A DNA stretch of 17,581 bases from Undivivens sp041652635 (GTDB lineage Bacteria; Omnitrophota; Gorgyraeia; Gygaellales; Profunditerraquicolaceae), in the NCBI GenBank assembly GCA_041652635.1, contig JBAZGW010000026.1:1-17581 (forward strand). Reading direction: 5' to 3'. Below, one piece after another: positions 1-6,436 of this stretch (positions within the stretch are counted from its first letter, which is position 1; each line of letters starts with the position of its first letter). Position numbers and translations under genes: made by a program. The notes beneath the pieces were generated by a model. That model worked only from the letters and a program-made list of their open reading frames with translations. It searched no databases and was not told where the DNA came from.

Positions 1-959
1 TCACGGATCTTATTATGCCCGCTGGAGATCAAATGCAGCAATTGCACGTAATCCCGCCCGCAAGCCGGAGACGCAAGCTTCTCCACGACGGCGGAATATC
101 TCTGAAAAAGTATCCCGCACGGTTCACACATCAGATTTTCCAGGATCTCCACAAGTCCGGAACCCGGAGATTTTATCACCGCTTCGCTCACGGCGGTGAG
201 ATAGAACGGTGAGCCTCCCGTGAAATGCACCAGGAAATTCTTCCAGCCGTTCTCCGGAAGTTTTACCCCCCGGAAACGAGCGGTGAGATAGGCTTCACTG
301 GTATCGTTATCGAAATTCTCCACAAAAATAGTCTCAAAATTACCGAACAATAAAGAAAGGTCTTTCGCCAGGACTTCTTTCGTCCTGGATACCGAAGAAC
401 TGACGACGATATACATTACTTTTTTCTGCATTATCAGCTTTTTTGCCCATTCGGAATAAAGATTCTTGATACCTGTTTTTTCCAGGCCGAGGAATTCATC
501 CAGAACGACCACGCAGGATTTACCGGTTTCTTCGGTTATCGCATCGAGAATGGAGAGTAACGCGGAGAAAAAAGAGGTTTTACAGCGTTTGTTCTTTATT
601 CCGGAAAGCAGGCTTTTTATGCCGGCTGAGGTGCGCGGTATATACTTCTCGGCCTTCAAAATAAGAAAATCGACATCTTCTTTTACGGGAATGACTCCGG
701 CGGAAAGGAAATTATAAAGAAGCGCGCCGATGAAACGGCGCGCGAACCCTTCAAAAGTCTCCGGCCGGGTCTCCAGATAAAGGAAGATCAACCTGCCGTC
801 CTGGCATTTATCCAACAAGCTTCGCACAAGCGAAGTCTTACCGGCCAATTCATAGCCTATCACGGCAATGTTCTGGCGATACCCTTCCTTGAAATCTCTA
901 ATACGCTTAGCCAGGATATCCAGATATTCCTGTCTATCCCAGAATATTTCTTCTTTCAT
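1..959 (-). CDS. Archaeal-ATPase-like P-loop NTPase, C-terminus cut by the window edge
   Basis: Reading the minus strand from the ATG at 959 gives 319 codons without a stop to the left edge, so the protein is incomplete. Visible motifs are a Walker A, GYELAGKT, at residues 35-42, a Walker B, VVVLDEF, at about 150-156, a sensor-like VVSSS at about 185-189, and FTGGSPFYL at about 246-254. Together these match the archaeal-type (PF01637-like) branch of STAND/AAA ATPases. In that family the ATPase core is usually followed by a winged-helix or other effector domain, which here would lie outside the window. No substrate or pathway can be assigned. There is no clear Shine-Dalgarno before the ATG. 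The gene has its own promoter candidate overlapping the end of the upstream LysM gene, so it is probably a separate transcription unit. Confidence is high that the frame is coding and moderate for the family. Confidence 0.85.
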   Translation of the reverse strand, partial: MKEEIFWDRQEYLDILAKRIRDFKEGYRQNIAVIGYELAGKTSLVRSLLDKCQDGRLIFLYLETRPETFEGFARRFIGALLYNFLSAGVIPVKEDVDFLILKAEKYIPRTSAGIKSLLSGIKNKRCKTSFFSALLSILDAITEETGKSCVVVLDEFLGLEKTGIKNLYSEWAKKLIMQKKVMYIVVSSSVSRTKEVLAKDLSLLFGNFETIFVENFDNDTSEAYLTARFRGVKLPENGWKNFLVHFTGGSPFYLTAVSEAVIKSPGSGLVEILENLMCEPCGILFQRYSAVVEKLASPACGRDYVQLLHLISSGHNKIR

Positions 960-979
960 GATTTACGCCGGCCTATGAA

Positions 980-995
980 CAATCAGGTTCTAAAA
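980..995 (-). repeat. 16-base repeat copy 1 (leader of the ATPase gene)
   Basis: On the minus strand this reads TTTTAGAACCTGATTG. The identical 16 bases occur at 14084-14099, also on the minus strand, where they run into the -35 box of the rpsU promoter. Here the copy sits in the leader, between the -10 candidate at 1013-1018 and the ATG at 959. Its role is unknown; it may be a promoter-associated motif or the remnant of a duplicated promoter. Confidence 0.6.
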
Positions 996-1007
996 AATTC
1001 AAGTATC

Positions 1008-1040
1008 ATTATATTATATATATAGTAATCAACCTGGCAA
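1008..1040 (-). promoter_or_regulatory. Sigma-70-type promoter candidate for the ATPase gene
   Basis: On the minus strand, TTGCCA (1040-1035) is followed after 16 bases by a perfect TATAAT (1018-1013). A second TATAAT overlaps at 1013-1008. The -35 box lies in the last codons and stop region of the upstream LysM gene. The surrounding stretch is the most AT-rich in the neighbourhood. The leader from here to the ATG at 959 would be about 45-50 bases. Confidence 0.6.
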
Positions 1041-1754
1041 GTAAAAATACGGATTCTGGGCGATCTGTCCTTTCCTTATCTCAAAATGCAAATAAGAGGA
1101 TTTATCCCTGCCGGCGCGCCCCACCCTGGCGATCACTGCCCCTTTCCTGATATAATCGCCTTTCTTGACCAACAACTCCGAGTTCCTGCCGTATACCGTG
1201 GCCAGGCCTTCGCCGTGCGAGATTATCAATACCTTGCCGTAACCGTAAAATCCCGAAGAAGAAAAGATGACTTTTCCGCTGCGGGCAGCCAGCACCGGAT
1301 AATCCTGCGGCGACTGTATATTAACTCCTTTATTGAGCATCCCCCTGTAATACTGTCCGAAAGAAGACAAGACCCTGCCTTTTAAAGGCCAGCAAAAATC
1401 CTCTTCCGCAGCCGGCAACCGGACTCCGGCAGGCCCAGCCGGCGCGATATCCGCAGGACGTGAATCCTCCGGAATGAACAATAACTGGCCTTCTTTTATG
1501 CTCTCGGTTTCCGAAATATTATTCACCTTGATCAAAGTCTCCAGAGGAAGAGAATACAACCGGGATATCTGCCAGAGGGTCTGTCCCTTGATTATCTTAT
1601 GATATTTACCGTGCAATGTTTCCGACTTGGGGAGGCCTTCCACGGACCGGAGCATAGTTGAGCAGCCGTTTAAAAAAAGAAGGCCTAAAGAAAACATCAG
1701 CGAACAGAAACAGAGGGCGCCGAAAGAAAACATTTCTTTGGATATTATACGCAT
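1029..1754 (-). CDS. Lipoprotein with LysM and degenerate M23/LytM domain (NlpD/EnvC-like)
   Basis: A 241-residue envelope protein. The N-terminus has a charged start, a hydrophobic segment and the lipobox LNGC with Cys31, so it should be a lipid-anchored lipoprotein. A LysM domain (about residues 51-96, around KGQTLWQISRLYSLP) should bind peptidoglycan. A LytM/M23 domain fills the C-terminal half (about 117-238). The usual zinc motif HxGxD reads NKGVNI here, and the usual YAHLS-like segment reads VYGRNS; only the terminal LHFEI histidine remains. Loss of these ligands is typical of NlpD/EnvC proteins, which activate amidases rather than cut peptidoglycan themselves. I chose the ATG at 1754 because the longer frame, to 1802, would run into the tRNA gene and bury the signal sequence; an ATG at 1733 is also possible. 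It lies 18 bases after the tRNA and may share its transcript. Confidence 0.88.
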   Translation of the reverse strand: MRIISKEMFSFGALCFCSLMFSLGLLFLNGCSTMLRSVEGLPKSETLHGKYHKIIKGQTLWQISRLYSLPLETLIKVNNISETESIKEGQLLFIPEDSRPADIAPAGPAGVRLPAAEEDFCWPLKGRVLSSFGQYYRGMLNKGVNIQSPQDYPVLAARSGKVIFSSSGFYGYGKVLIISHGEGLATVYGRNSELLVKKGDYIRKGAVIARVGRAGRDKSSYLHFEIRKGQIAQNPYFYLPG

Positions 1755-1771
1755 CTGTCGGGAAAAGAAAG

Positions 1772-1842
1772 AGCGGGTGAGCGGAATCGAACCGCCATAC
1801 ACAGCTTGGGAAGCTGTTATTCTGCCACTGAATTACACCCGC
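1772..1842 (-). tRNA. tRNA-Gly (anticodon CCC)
   Basis: A 71-base cloverleaf can be drawn on the minus strand. The acceptor stem GCGGGTG pairs with CACCCGC. The D-stem is ATTC/GAAT with a 7-base loop containing GG. The anticodon stem ACAGC/GCTGT closes the loop TTCCCAA, giving anticodon CCC, which reads GGG. The T-stem GGCGG/CCGCT has one G-U pair and loop TTCGATT. The discriminator is T, and the 3' CCA is not encoded. A TACAAT hexamer (1849-1854) lies just upstream, but I see no convincing -35 box. The gene sits between the thiC terminator and the LysM lipoprotein gene. Confidence 0.93.
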
Positions 1843-1890
1843 AAAGATATTGTACATACGCGGACAGAAAACCGCGCTGTATTCCGCTCT

Positions 1891-1915
1891 GAAAACCACG
1901 GGTTAAAACCCGCGG
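1891..1915 (-). terminator. Rho-independent terminator after thiC
   Basis: Just past the thiC stop, the minus strand forms a GC-rich hairpin whose arms CCGCGGGT and ACCCGTGG pair with one G-U pair around a 4-base loop, followed by TTTTC. It closes the long rpsU-to-thiC run and separates it from tRNA-Gly. Confidence 0.72.
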
Positions 1916-1924
1916 AGCTTGAGA

Positions 1925-3208
1925 TTATTTCAAACAGCGTTTTACCAGCCTGATCGAACAGTATTTACCGCACATCGTGCAAACTTCCGAAATACCCGGA
2001 ACGGAAGACTTACGGTACTTTTCGGCTTTCTCCGGGTCCAGCGAAAGCGCGATCTGAGCTTTCCAATCCATACGCGCCCTGGCCAGGGACATCCGCCTGT
2101 CGGCCTCTATCGCCCCGGGAACCCCTTTGGCGATATCCGCGGCGTGCGCGGCTATTCTCGAAGCGATCACCCCGTCCCTGACATCCTCCACGCTGGGATG
2201 ACGAAGATGCTCGGCAGGGGTCAAATAACAGAGGAAATCCGCGCCGTTAGCGGCGGCGATCGCCCCGCCGATGGCCCCGGTTATATGGTCATAACCGGCG
2301 GCGATGTCCGTCACCAGCGGGCCCAACACGTAAAAAGGCGCGCCGCGGCATATCTTTTTCTGCAAACGGACGTTGCGCGCGATATCGTTCAGCGGGACAT
2401 GCCCCGGGCCTTCGATCATTACCTGCACATTCCTGCGCCTGGCCCTTGCGGCCAGTTCACCAAGGGTCTTCAACTCTCCGATCTGAGCGGCATCGGTAGC
2501 GTCCAGGATCGACCCCGGCCTTAACCCGTCCCCCAGGCTTAAGGTAATGTCATAATTATATGCGATATCGAGGATTTTGTCAAAATACTCGTAGAAAGGA
2601 TTCTGCCTGCGGTGCAAATGCATCCAGGCCGCAATGATCGCCCCGCCGCGGGAAACTACCGGCAGTATCCTGCGCTTTTTCTTCAATGCCCCGATATTCC
2701 CCAAGGTGACCCCGGAGTGTATCGTAAAAAAATCCACTCCCGCGCGCGCCTGGGACTCCAGGACTTTAAGCATATCATCCGCGCTGAACTTCAACGGATT
2801 CGCGCACCTTTTATCGGAAAGCGCGGCCATCTCATAAACCGGGACCGTACCGAAAGGCACCGGACAATTTTTCAACAGTTCCTTGCGTATCGCCGGCAAA
2901 TCCCCGCCTTCGCTCAGATCCATCACGGCGTCGGCGCCCAAACGGACCGCCGTTCCCAGTTTTATCAACTCCTTTTTCAGGTTGATCTTATCCGTGGACG
3001 TGCCGATGTTGGCGTTTATCTTGGTCCTTAGCCCTTCGCCGATGGCACAGGGTTTATCGAGATCGCGGGCGTTATTGCGCGGGATCACCGCGGTCCCCCG
3101 GGCGACGCGCTTCAAAAGCTGCGCGGCCGGGACTTTCTCCAAAGAAGCCGTTTTTTTCAACAGCTTAGTGGTCTTCCCTTTTAACGCGGCTTCCAGTTCA
3201 GAGATCAT
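1925..3208 (-). CDS. thiC: Phosphomethylpyrimidine synthase ThiC
   Basis: A 427-residue radical-SAM enzyme that rearranges 5-aminoimidazole ribotide into HMP-phosphate, the pyrimidine half of thiamine. It matches the compact ThiC form lacking the long N-terminal region of the E. coli enzyme. Recognisable stretches are IPRNNAR near residue 45, GTSTDKINLKKEL around 70-82, GADAVMDLSEGGD around 93-105, VMIEGPGHVPLN in the second half, and the C-terminal cluster motif CTMCGKYC with Cys410, Cys413 and Cys417. The cysteine spacing is CX2CX3C, one residue tighter than the CX2CX4C of the E. coli-type enzyme. The ATG at 3208 overlaps the end of thiE by 11 bases, so translation is probably coupled. It is the last gene of the run and is followed by a terminator. 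No thiamine riboswitch is visible before any thi gene here. Confidence 0.96.
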   Translation of the reverse strand: MISELEAALKGKTTKLLKKTASLEKVPAAQLLKRVARGTAVIPRNNARDLDKPCAIGEGLRTKINANIGTSTDKINLKKELIKLGTAVRLGADAVMDLSEGGDLPAIRKELLKNCPVPFGTVPVYEMAALSDKRCANPLKFSADDMLKVLESQARAGVDFFTIHSGVTLGNIGALKKKRRILPVVSRGGAIIAAWMHLHRRQNPFYEYFDKILDIAYNYDITLSLGDGLRPGSILDATDAAQIGELKTLGELAARARRRNVQVMIEGPGHVPLNDIARNVRLQKKICRGAPFYVLGPLVTDIAAGYDHITGAIGGAIAAANGADFLCYLTPAEHLRHPSVEDVRDGVIASRIAAHAADIAKGVPGAIEADRRMSLARARMDWKAQIALSLDPEKAEKYRKSSVPGISEVCTMCGKYCSIRLVKRCLK

Positions 3209-3854
3209 CTTCCAGTCCCTTCTTAAGAATAGCTGTAAAACGCCTGACTTCCTCCGCCGGATCAGCGGCGCGGATTACCGCCGAGCAAACCGCCACCCTT
3301 TCCGCGCCCGCGGAGAGCAACCCCGGTAAATTATCGGTAGTAATACCGCCTATAAAAAAAAACGGCACGCTGATCAACGGTTTCACGGCGGCGGCCGCCG
3401 CTGTCCCGCAAAAACGGCTGCATTCCTTGGTCCCGGTAGGAAAAACCGGCCCGATACCCAGGTAATCTGCCCCCGAGCCCTGCGCCGCTACGGCATCTGC
3501 CGCGCTAAAGCAGGAGATCCCTATCAACGCCCCCGCGCCAAGTAATCGCCTGGCATCGGCTATGCCCGTATCATTCTGCCCCAAATGCACCCCGTCGCAG
3601 CCGGCCCGCAGGGCGATATCCGCGTGATCATTAAGGATAAAAAGCGTTCCCGAGCCGGCAAAAACGCGCCTTAAAGATAAAGCGGCATCCAGCACACGCT
3701 CCCGGGGAGATACTTTATCCCTTAACTGGACCAGGCCCGCGCCGGCGTCCCTGAGTTCTTCGGCCAGAGGCACGATATCCCGGTCCGCGCAAACCTGCCT
3801 GTCTATCAAAACGTACAACAACGAGTTTAAGAGCAGCTCTTTTTTCGATCTCAT
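3198..3854 (-). CDS. thiE: Thiamine-phosphate synthase ThiE (possibly the C-terminal half of a split ThiD2-ThiE)
   Basis: This joins HMP-pyrophosphate and hydroxyethylthiazole phosphate into thiamine phosphate. From the ATG at 3854 it is 218 residues, the normal length for a free ThiE TIM barrel. Typical motifs are VQLRDK, FILNDHADIALRAGCDGVHLGQ, YLGIGPVFPTGTKE, FFIGGIT and GAERVAVCSAVI. A longer in-frame start at 3899 is unlikely because the added residues (MPGPPAVLRRRVIAY) look like antisense or out-of-frame ThiD2 sequence. No strong Shine-Dalgarno precedes 3854. The frame lies +1 relative to the upstream thiD2 frame and overlaps it; removing one A from the A6 run at 3840-3845 would fuse the two into a 350-residue ThiD2-ThiE. 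The ThiE domain itself is intact. It overlaps thiC by 11 bases. Confidence 0.92.
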   Translation of the reverse strand: MRSKKELLLNSLLYVLIDRQVCADRDIVPLAEELRDAGAGLVQLRDKVSPRERVLDAALSLRRVFAGSGTLFILNDHADIALRAGCDGVHLGQNDTGIADARRLLGAGALIGISCFSAADAVAAQGSGADYLGIGPVFPTGTKECSRFCGTAAAAAVKPLISVPFFFIGGITTDNLPGLLSAGAERVAVCSAVIRAADPAEEVRRFTAILKKGLEDDL

Positions 3855-4251
3855 ATACGCGATAACGCGCCTTCTTAAAACCGCCGGCGGCCCGGGCATC
3901 CTTGAGTTTGGAAAACTCCTCCAGAACGCGCAAGGATTCTTTTACTCTTTGTATATTGGCGTAAAAAACGTCACGGCAGGATCCGCGGCTGAACTCACCG
4001 GACGCCGACACCGTCCTGCCCACGTCCTCCCCGGTAAAACGGCTGCTGATCAGGCGGCTTCCCCGGTTTAAACGCGCAGCCAGCAAGTCGATACAATGCC
4101 TCGCCGATTTCAATTCTCCGGTGAGCCCGCGGTCATCCAGGATAAAACGGCAAATCTCCTCGCAGACGCGCAGGCCTTCCTTGAGCCTATTGATATTGGC
4201 GTCAAGGATCCTGTCGATAGCCTGTTTATTGTTTAGCGAGAGACTGGACAA
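3715..4251 (-). CDS. thiD2: ThiD2-type HMP-phosphate kinase domain, probably frame-shifted before ThiE
   Basis: The first ~135 residues match the ThiD2 domain, a small HMP-P kinase often fused to the N-terminus of ThiE. RILDANINRLKEGLRVCEE, RFILDD, LKSARH and the second-half repeat ANIQRVKESLRVLEEFSKL are characteristic. ThiD2 phosphorylates HMP-P to HMP-PP, the step before ThiE. Beyond YRVYEIEK the frame reads a basic, Gly/Arg-rich tail (to residue 178) that is simply ThiE sequence out of frame, so the true domain ends near 3846. The start is a TTG at 4251; I find no ATG that keeps the conserved N-terminus, and no clear ribosome site, but it overlaps rfaE2 by 26 bases and could be coupled. 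Either the break is real, or it is a one-base homopolymer error, or both products are made separately. Confidence 0.8.
   Translation of the reverse strand: MSSLSLNNKQAIDRILDANINRLKEGLRVCEEICRFILDDRGLTGELKSARHCIDLLAARLNRGSRLISSRFTGEDVGRTVSASGEFSRGSCRDVFYANIQRVKESLRVLEEFSKLKDARAAGGFKKARYRVYEIEKRAALKLVVVRFDRQAGLRGPGYRASGRRTQGRRRGPGPVKG
3840..3845 (-). other. A6 homopolymer at the thiD2/thiE frame break
   Basis: On the minus strand, GAAAAAAG lies exactly where ThiD2 similarity ends and ThiE similarity begins. With one A fewer, the join would read EIEKELLLNSLLYVLID, a smooth fusion. The six bases plus the following G look like the A-AAA-AAG slippery heptamer, but the shift needed is +1 (or a net -1 base), not the -1 ribosomal slip that motif normally drives. 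Confidence 0.6.
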
Positions 4252-4738
4252 TTTTATCTATTATGGAAGAAGTGGAAAAACCTTCCACGAAATCAAGGGC
4301 GGCGACCCTGCCGCCGCCGGCCTCCACGATATCCGAACCGACTATATCTTCTTTTCGCCAATCCCCGCCCTTTACCAGCACATCCGGCTTCAGCGCCTTG
4401 ATCAGGCCATACGGGGTGTCTTCGTCGAACAAAACCACGAAGTCCACGCTTTGCAGAGCGGCGACCAGGGCAGCGCGGTATTGCTGCGCGACGACCGGCC
4501 TGTTTTTGCCTTTAAGCCGCCTCACCGAAGCGTCGGTATTTATGCCGACCACCAGGAGATCGCCCAGCGCAGCCGCCTGCTGGAGATAAAGGGCATGCCC
4601 GTAGTGCAGTATATCGAAACAGCCGTTAGTAAAGACTATTTTCCTGCCGGATGCCTTCAGTTCAGCCGCCAGCGGCGCGAGCTCCGCGATATCCTTTACT
4701 TTTGATTGAAAAAGAACCTGTGCTCTACTATCTCGCAT
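4226..4738 (-). CDS. rfaE2: D-glycero-beta-D-manno-heptose 1-phosphate adenylyltransferase (RfaE2/HldE C-terminal type)
   Basis: A 170-residue nucleotidyltransferase that adds AMP to heptose 1-phosphate to give the ADP-heptose precursor used for the LPS inner core. Motifs: VFTNGCFDILHYGHALYL with the HxGH catalytic site (about residues 35-52), GINTDASVRRLKG, and the C-terminal FSTSSIIDKI matching the (S/T)TSxxI signature. It is a stand-alone adenylyltransferase with no N-terminal sugar-kinase half, so the kinase of a full HldE must be encoded elsewhere. The ATG at 4738 overlaps the end of gmhA by 43 bases and has no obvious Shine-Dalgarno; coupling to gmhA would explain that. Its position right after gmhA supports the heptose role. 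Confidence 0.94.
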   Translation of the reverse strand: MRDSRAQVLFQSKVKDIAELAPLAAELKASGRKIVFTNGCFDILHYGHALYLQQAAALGDLLVVGINTDASVRRLKGKNRPVVAQQYRAALVAALQSVDFVVLFDEDTPYGLIKALKPDVLVKGGDWRKEDIVGSDIVEAGGGRVAALDFVEGFSTSSIIDKIVQSLAKQ

Positions 4739-5274
4739 ATAATATGTCCGATGGTGATGTGCGCTTCCTGTATGCGGGCCGTGACCGTGGACGGGACAAG
4801 AATACAGACATCAGCTATTTTCGCCAGTTCCCCGCCGTCTCCTCCGGTAAGAGCCGCCGTCTGCATCCCCATTTTCTTCGCCTGGCGTATGGCGGTGGCG
4901 ACGTTTTTCGCCTTGCCGCTTGTGGAAATGCCGATGGCCACGTCGTTCTTATGCCCGAGGGCTTCGATCTGACGGGAGAATACCGTCTCGTAACTATAGT
5001 CGTTGGCCACCGCCGTAAGCACAGAAGTATTGACCGTGAGAGACAACGCCGGCAGTGCCGGCCTGTCCTTCTGGAACCTGCCCACGAACTCGGCGGCAAT
5101 ATGCTGGCTGTCCGCGGCGGAGCCGCCGTTGCCGAAAATAAGCAGTTTCCCGCCTTTTTTGAGGCTGGAGATGGTCATCTCGGCGATCTCGATAATGCGC
5201 GGGATCTCATTGCGCATCATTTCTTCTTTGATACGTATGCTTTCCAGAAAGATATCTTTTATCTCTTCTCTCAT
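4696..5274 (-). CDS. gmhA: Phosphoheptose isomerase (sedoheptulose 7-phosphate isomerase)
   Basis: A 192-residue SIS-fold enzyme that converts sedoheptulose 7-phosphate to D-glycero-D-manno-heptose 7-phosphate, the first step to ADP-heptose. Features that fit GmhA are the sugar-phosphate loop GNGGSAADSQHIAAEF (about residues 49-64), VGRF, TAVANDY, the phosphate-binding IGISTSGKAKNV and the C-terminal EAHITIGHIICEIVE with the catalytic Glu and His region. Length is normal for the family. It starts 4 bases below the pfkA stop and overlaps rfaE2, so the three genes are almost certainly co-expressed. The matching GmhB phosphatase and HldE kinase are not in this window. Confidence 0.95.
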   Translation of the reverse strand: MREEIKDIFLESIRIKEEMMRNEIPRIIEIAEMTISSLKKGGKLLIFGNGGSAADSQHIAAEFVGRFQKDRPALPALSLTVNTSVLTAVANDYSYETVFSRQIEALGHKNDVAIGISTSGKAKNVATAIRQAKKMGMQTAALTGGDGGELAKIADVCILVPSTVTARIQEAHITIGHIICEIVEHRFFFNQK

Positions 5275-5278
5275 ATCT

Positions 5279-6307
5279 CTACCCGAAAAATACTTTGGCG
5301 ATATCGTAAAACTCTTTATCTACCGTCTTTAATTCCTTCACCGCGTCACTGAGCGGCACATCCACTATCTTATTGCCCGCGAGCGCCGCCATACGGCCGA
5401 ATTTCTTCTCTTTCAGCAATTCCACCGCTTTCACTCCGAACCTGGTCCCCAGCACCCGGTCGAACGCGGTCGGTGAACCGCCGCGCTGTATATGCCCGAG
5501 GACGCTCACCCTGGTCTCGAAACCGGTGCGTTTCTCGATCTCCTGCCCGAGTTTTTCCCCGATGCCGCCCAACCGCACATGGCCGAAATCGTCAAGTTCC
5601 TGTTCCTGGGTGACGAAGGTCCCCTCTTTGAACTGCGCGCCTTCGGCCACCACTACGATGCTGAAGGTCTTGCCTCTTTGGTGGCGTTTGTTCACTATCG
5701 AACAGACCTCTTCAAGATCGATGGGTATCTCCGGGATGAGGATCACGTCCGCGCCGCCGGCTATTCCGGCTTCAACGGCTATCCATCCGGCGTGCCTTCC
5801 CATCACTTCGGCGACGATTATCCGATGATGGCTTTCCGCGGTGGTATGCAGACGGTCTATGCATTCCATGGCCACGTTCAAGGCGGTGTCGAAACCGAAC
5901 GTGTAATCGGTGCAGGATAGATCGTTATCTATGGTCTTCGGCACGCCGACCACATTAATGCCGTCCTTGAAAAGTTTGGCGGCTACGCCTAAAGTATCTT
6001 CGCCTCCCACGGCGATCAAAGCGTCCAACCCCATTTTAGCGAAATTTTCCTTAACTTTTTCCACGCCATTCTCTTTTTTATATGGGTTGGTGCGGCTGGT
6101 CCCCAGGATAGTCCCGCCTTTAGGCAGGATCCCGGAAACGGTATCTATCGTCAAAGGCATCGTATCGTCCTCGATCAACCCTTTCCATCCGTTCTTTATC
6201 CCGGTTATCTCATACCCCTCCAGGAGCGCTTTGCGCACCACGGCCCTGATCACAGGATTCAACCCCGGGCAATCGCCCCCACCAGTAAGAATTCCCACCT
6301 TCTTCAT
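5279..6307 (-). CDS. pfkA: 6-phosphofructokinase with PPi-type active site residues
   Basis: A 342-residue PfkA-family enzyme acting at the fructose 6-phosphate/fructose 1,6-bisphosphate step. The N-terminus has GILTGGGDCPGLN, then GTSRTNP, GGEDTLG, VPKTIDNDL, MGRHAGWIA, EIPIDLEEV and LGHIQRGGSPTAFDR. Two positions that decide the phosphoryl donor are Asp104 (GGEDT) and Lys124 (PKTIDND); ATP-dependent enzymes have Gly at both (GGDGS and PGTIDND in E. coli). Asp plus Lys is the signature of PPi-dependent, reversible enzymes such as that of Amycolatopsis methanolica, so I predict EC 2.7.1.90. A Shine-Dalgarno GGAGG (6316-6320) lies 8 bases before the ATG. It follows a 129-base leader filled with heptamer repeats and stands 4 bases before gmhA, whose sugar-phosphate pathway it adjoins metabolically. 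Confidence 0.94.
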   Translation of the reverse strand: MKKVGILTGGGDCPGLNPVIRAVVRKALLEGYEITGIKNGWKGLIEDDTMPLTIDTVSGILPKGGTILGTSRTNPYKKENGVEKVKENFAKMGLDALIAVGGEDTLGVAAKLFKDGINVVGVPKTIDNDLSCTDYTFGFDTALNVAMECIDRLHTTAESHHRIIVAEVMGRHAGWIAVEAGIAGGADVILIPEIPIDLEEVCSIVNKRHQRGKTFSIVVVAEGAQFKEGTFVTQEQELDDFGHVRLGGIGEKLGQEIEKRTGFETRVSVLGHIQRGGSPTAFDRVLGTRFGVKAVELLKEKKFGRMAALAGNKIVDVPLSDAVKELKTVDKEFYDIAKVFFG

Positions 6308-6356
6308 TTCCCCATCCTCCGTGTCTTATTATCGTTTATTTGAAAAGTTGCCTTTT

Positions 6357-6429
6357 TCGTCCTTCTTCATTCAGTTTTCGTGCTTCCGTATTTTTCATCC
6401 TTCCTGCCTCGTGCTTCATGCTTCTTCCT
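6357..6429 (-). repeat. Degenerate heptanucleotide tandem repeat cluster (amaP-pfkA spacer)
   Basis: Read on the minus strand, five back-to-back heptamers at 6395-6429 fit RGSAYGA (for example AGCATGA, AGCACGA), followed by a 10-base AAAATACGGA and four more heptamers at 6357-6384, of which two are poorer matches. The second half aligns without gaps over about 39 bases to the cluster at 14201-14239, including the AAAAATACSGAAGCAMGA start. It begins 7 bases after the amaP stop and lies in the pfkA leader. No coding frame or palindrome explains it. Confidence 0.7.
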
Positions 6430-6436
6430 TCGGAGT

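Noticed and set aside
1755..1802. Longer N-terminus for the LysM lipoprotein starting at 1802
   Set aside because: It would run into tRNA-Gly and place unconserved residues before a normal signal peptide.
1919..3329. Several plus-strand frames opposite thiC and thiE
   Set aside because: Shadow frames of conserved genes, with no family resemblance or ribosome site.
3840..3846. Programmed -1 frameshift at the A6G motif, dnaX style
   Set aside because: Joining ThiD2 to ThiE needs a +1 shift, not -1, and no stimulatory stem-loop is evident.
3855..3899. ThiE start at 3899
   Set aside because: The added residues are out-of-frame ThiD2 sequence and do not match ThiE.
4651..5352. Plus-strand 233-codon frame opposite gmhA
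   Set aside because: It is antisense to well-conserved gmhA and rfaE2 and matches no family.
6357..6429. CRISPR array
   Set aside because: Units are 7 bases, contiguous and degenerate, with no spacers or cas genes.
6308..6436. TPP riboswitch in the pfkA leader, ahead of the distant thi genes
   Set aside because: The conserved CUGAGA and ACCUGAUCUGGAUAAUGCCAGC-like elements are absent; the leader holds only repeats and a Shine-Dalgarno.
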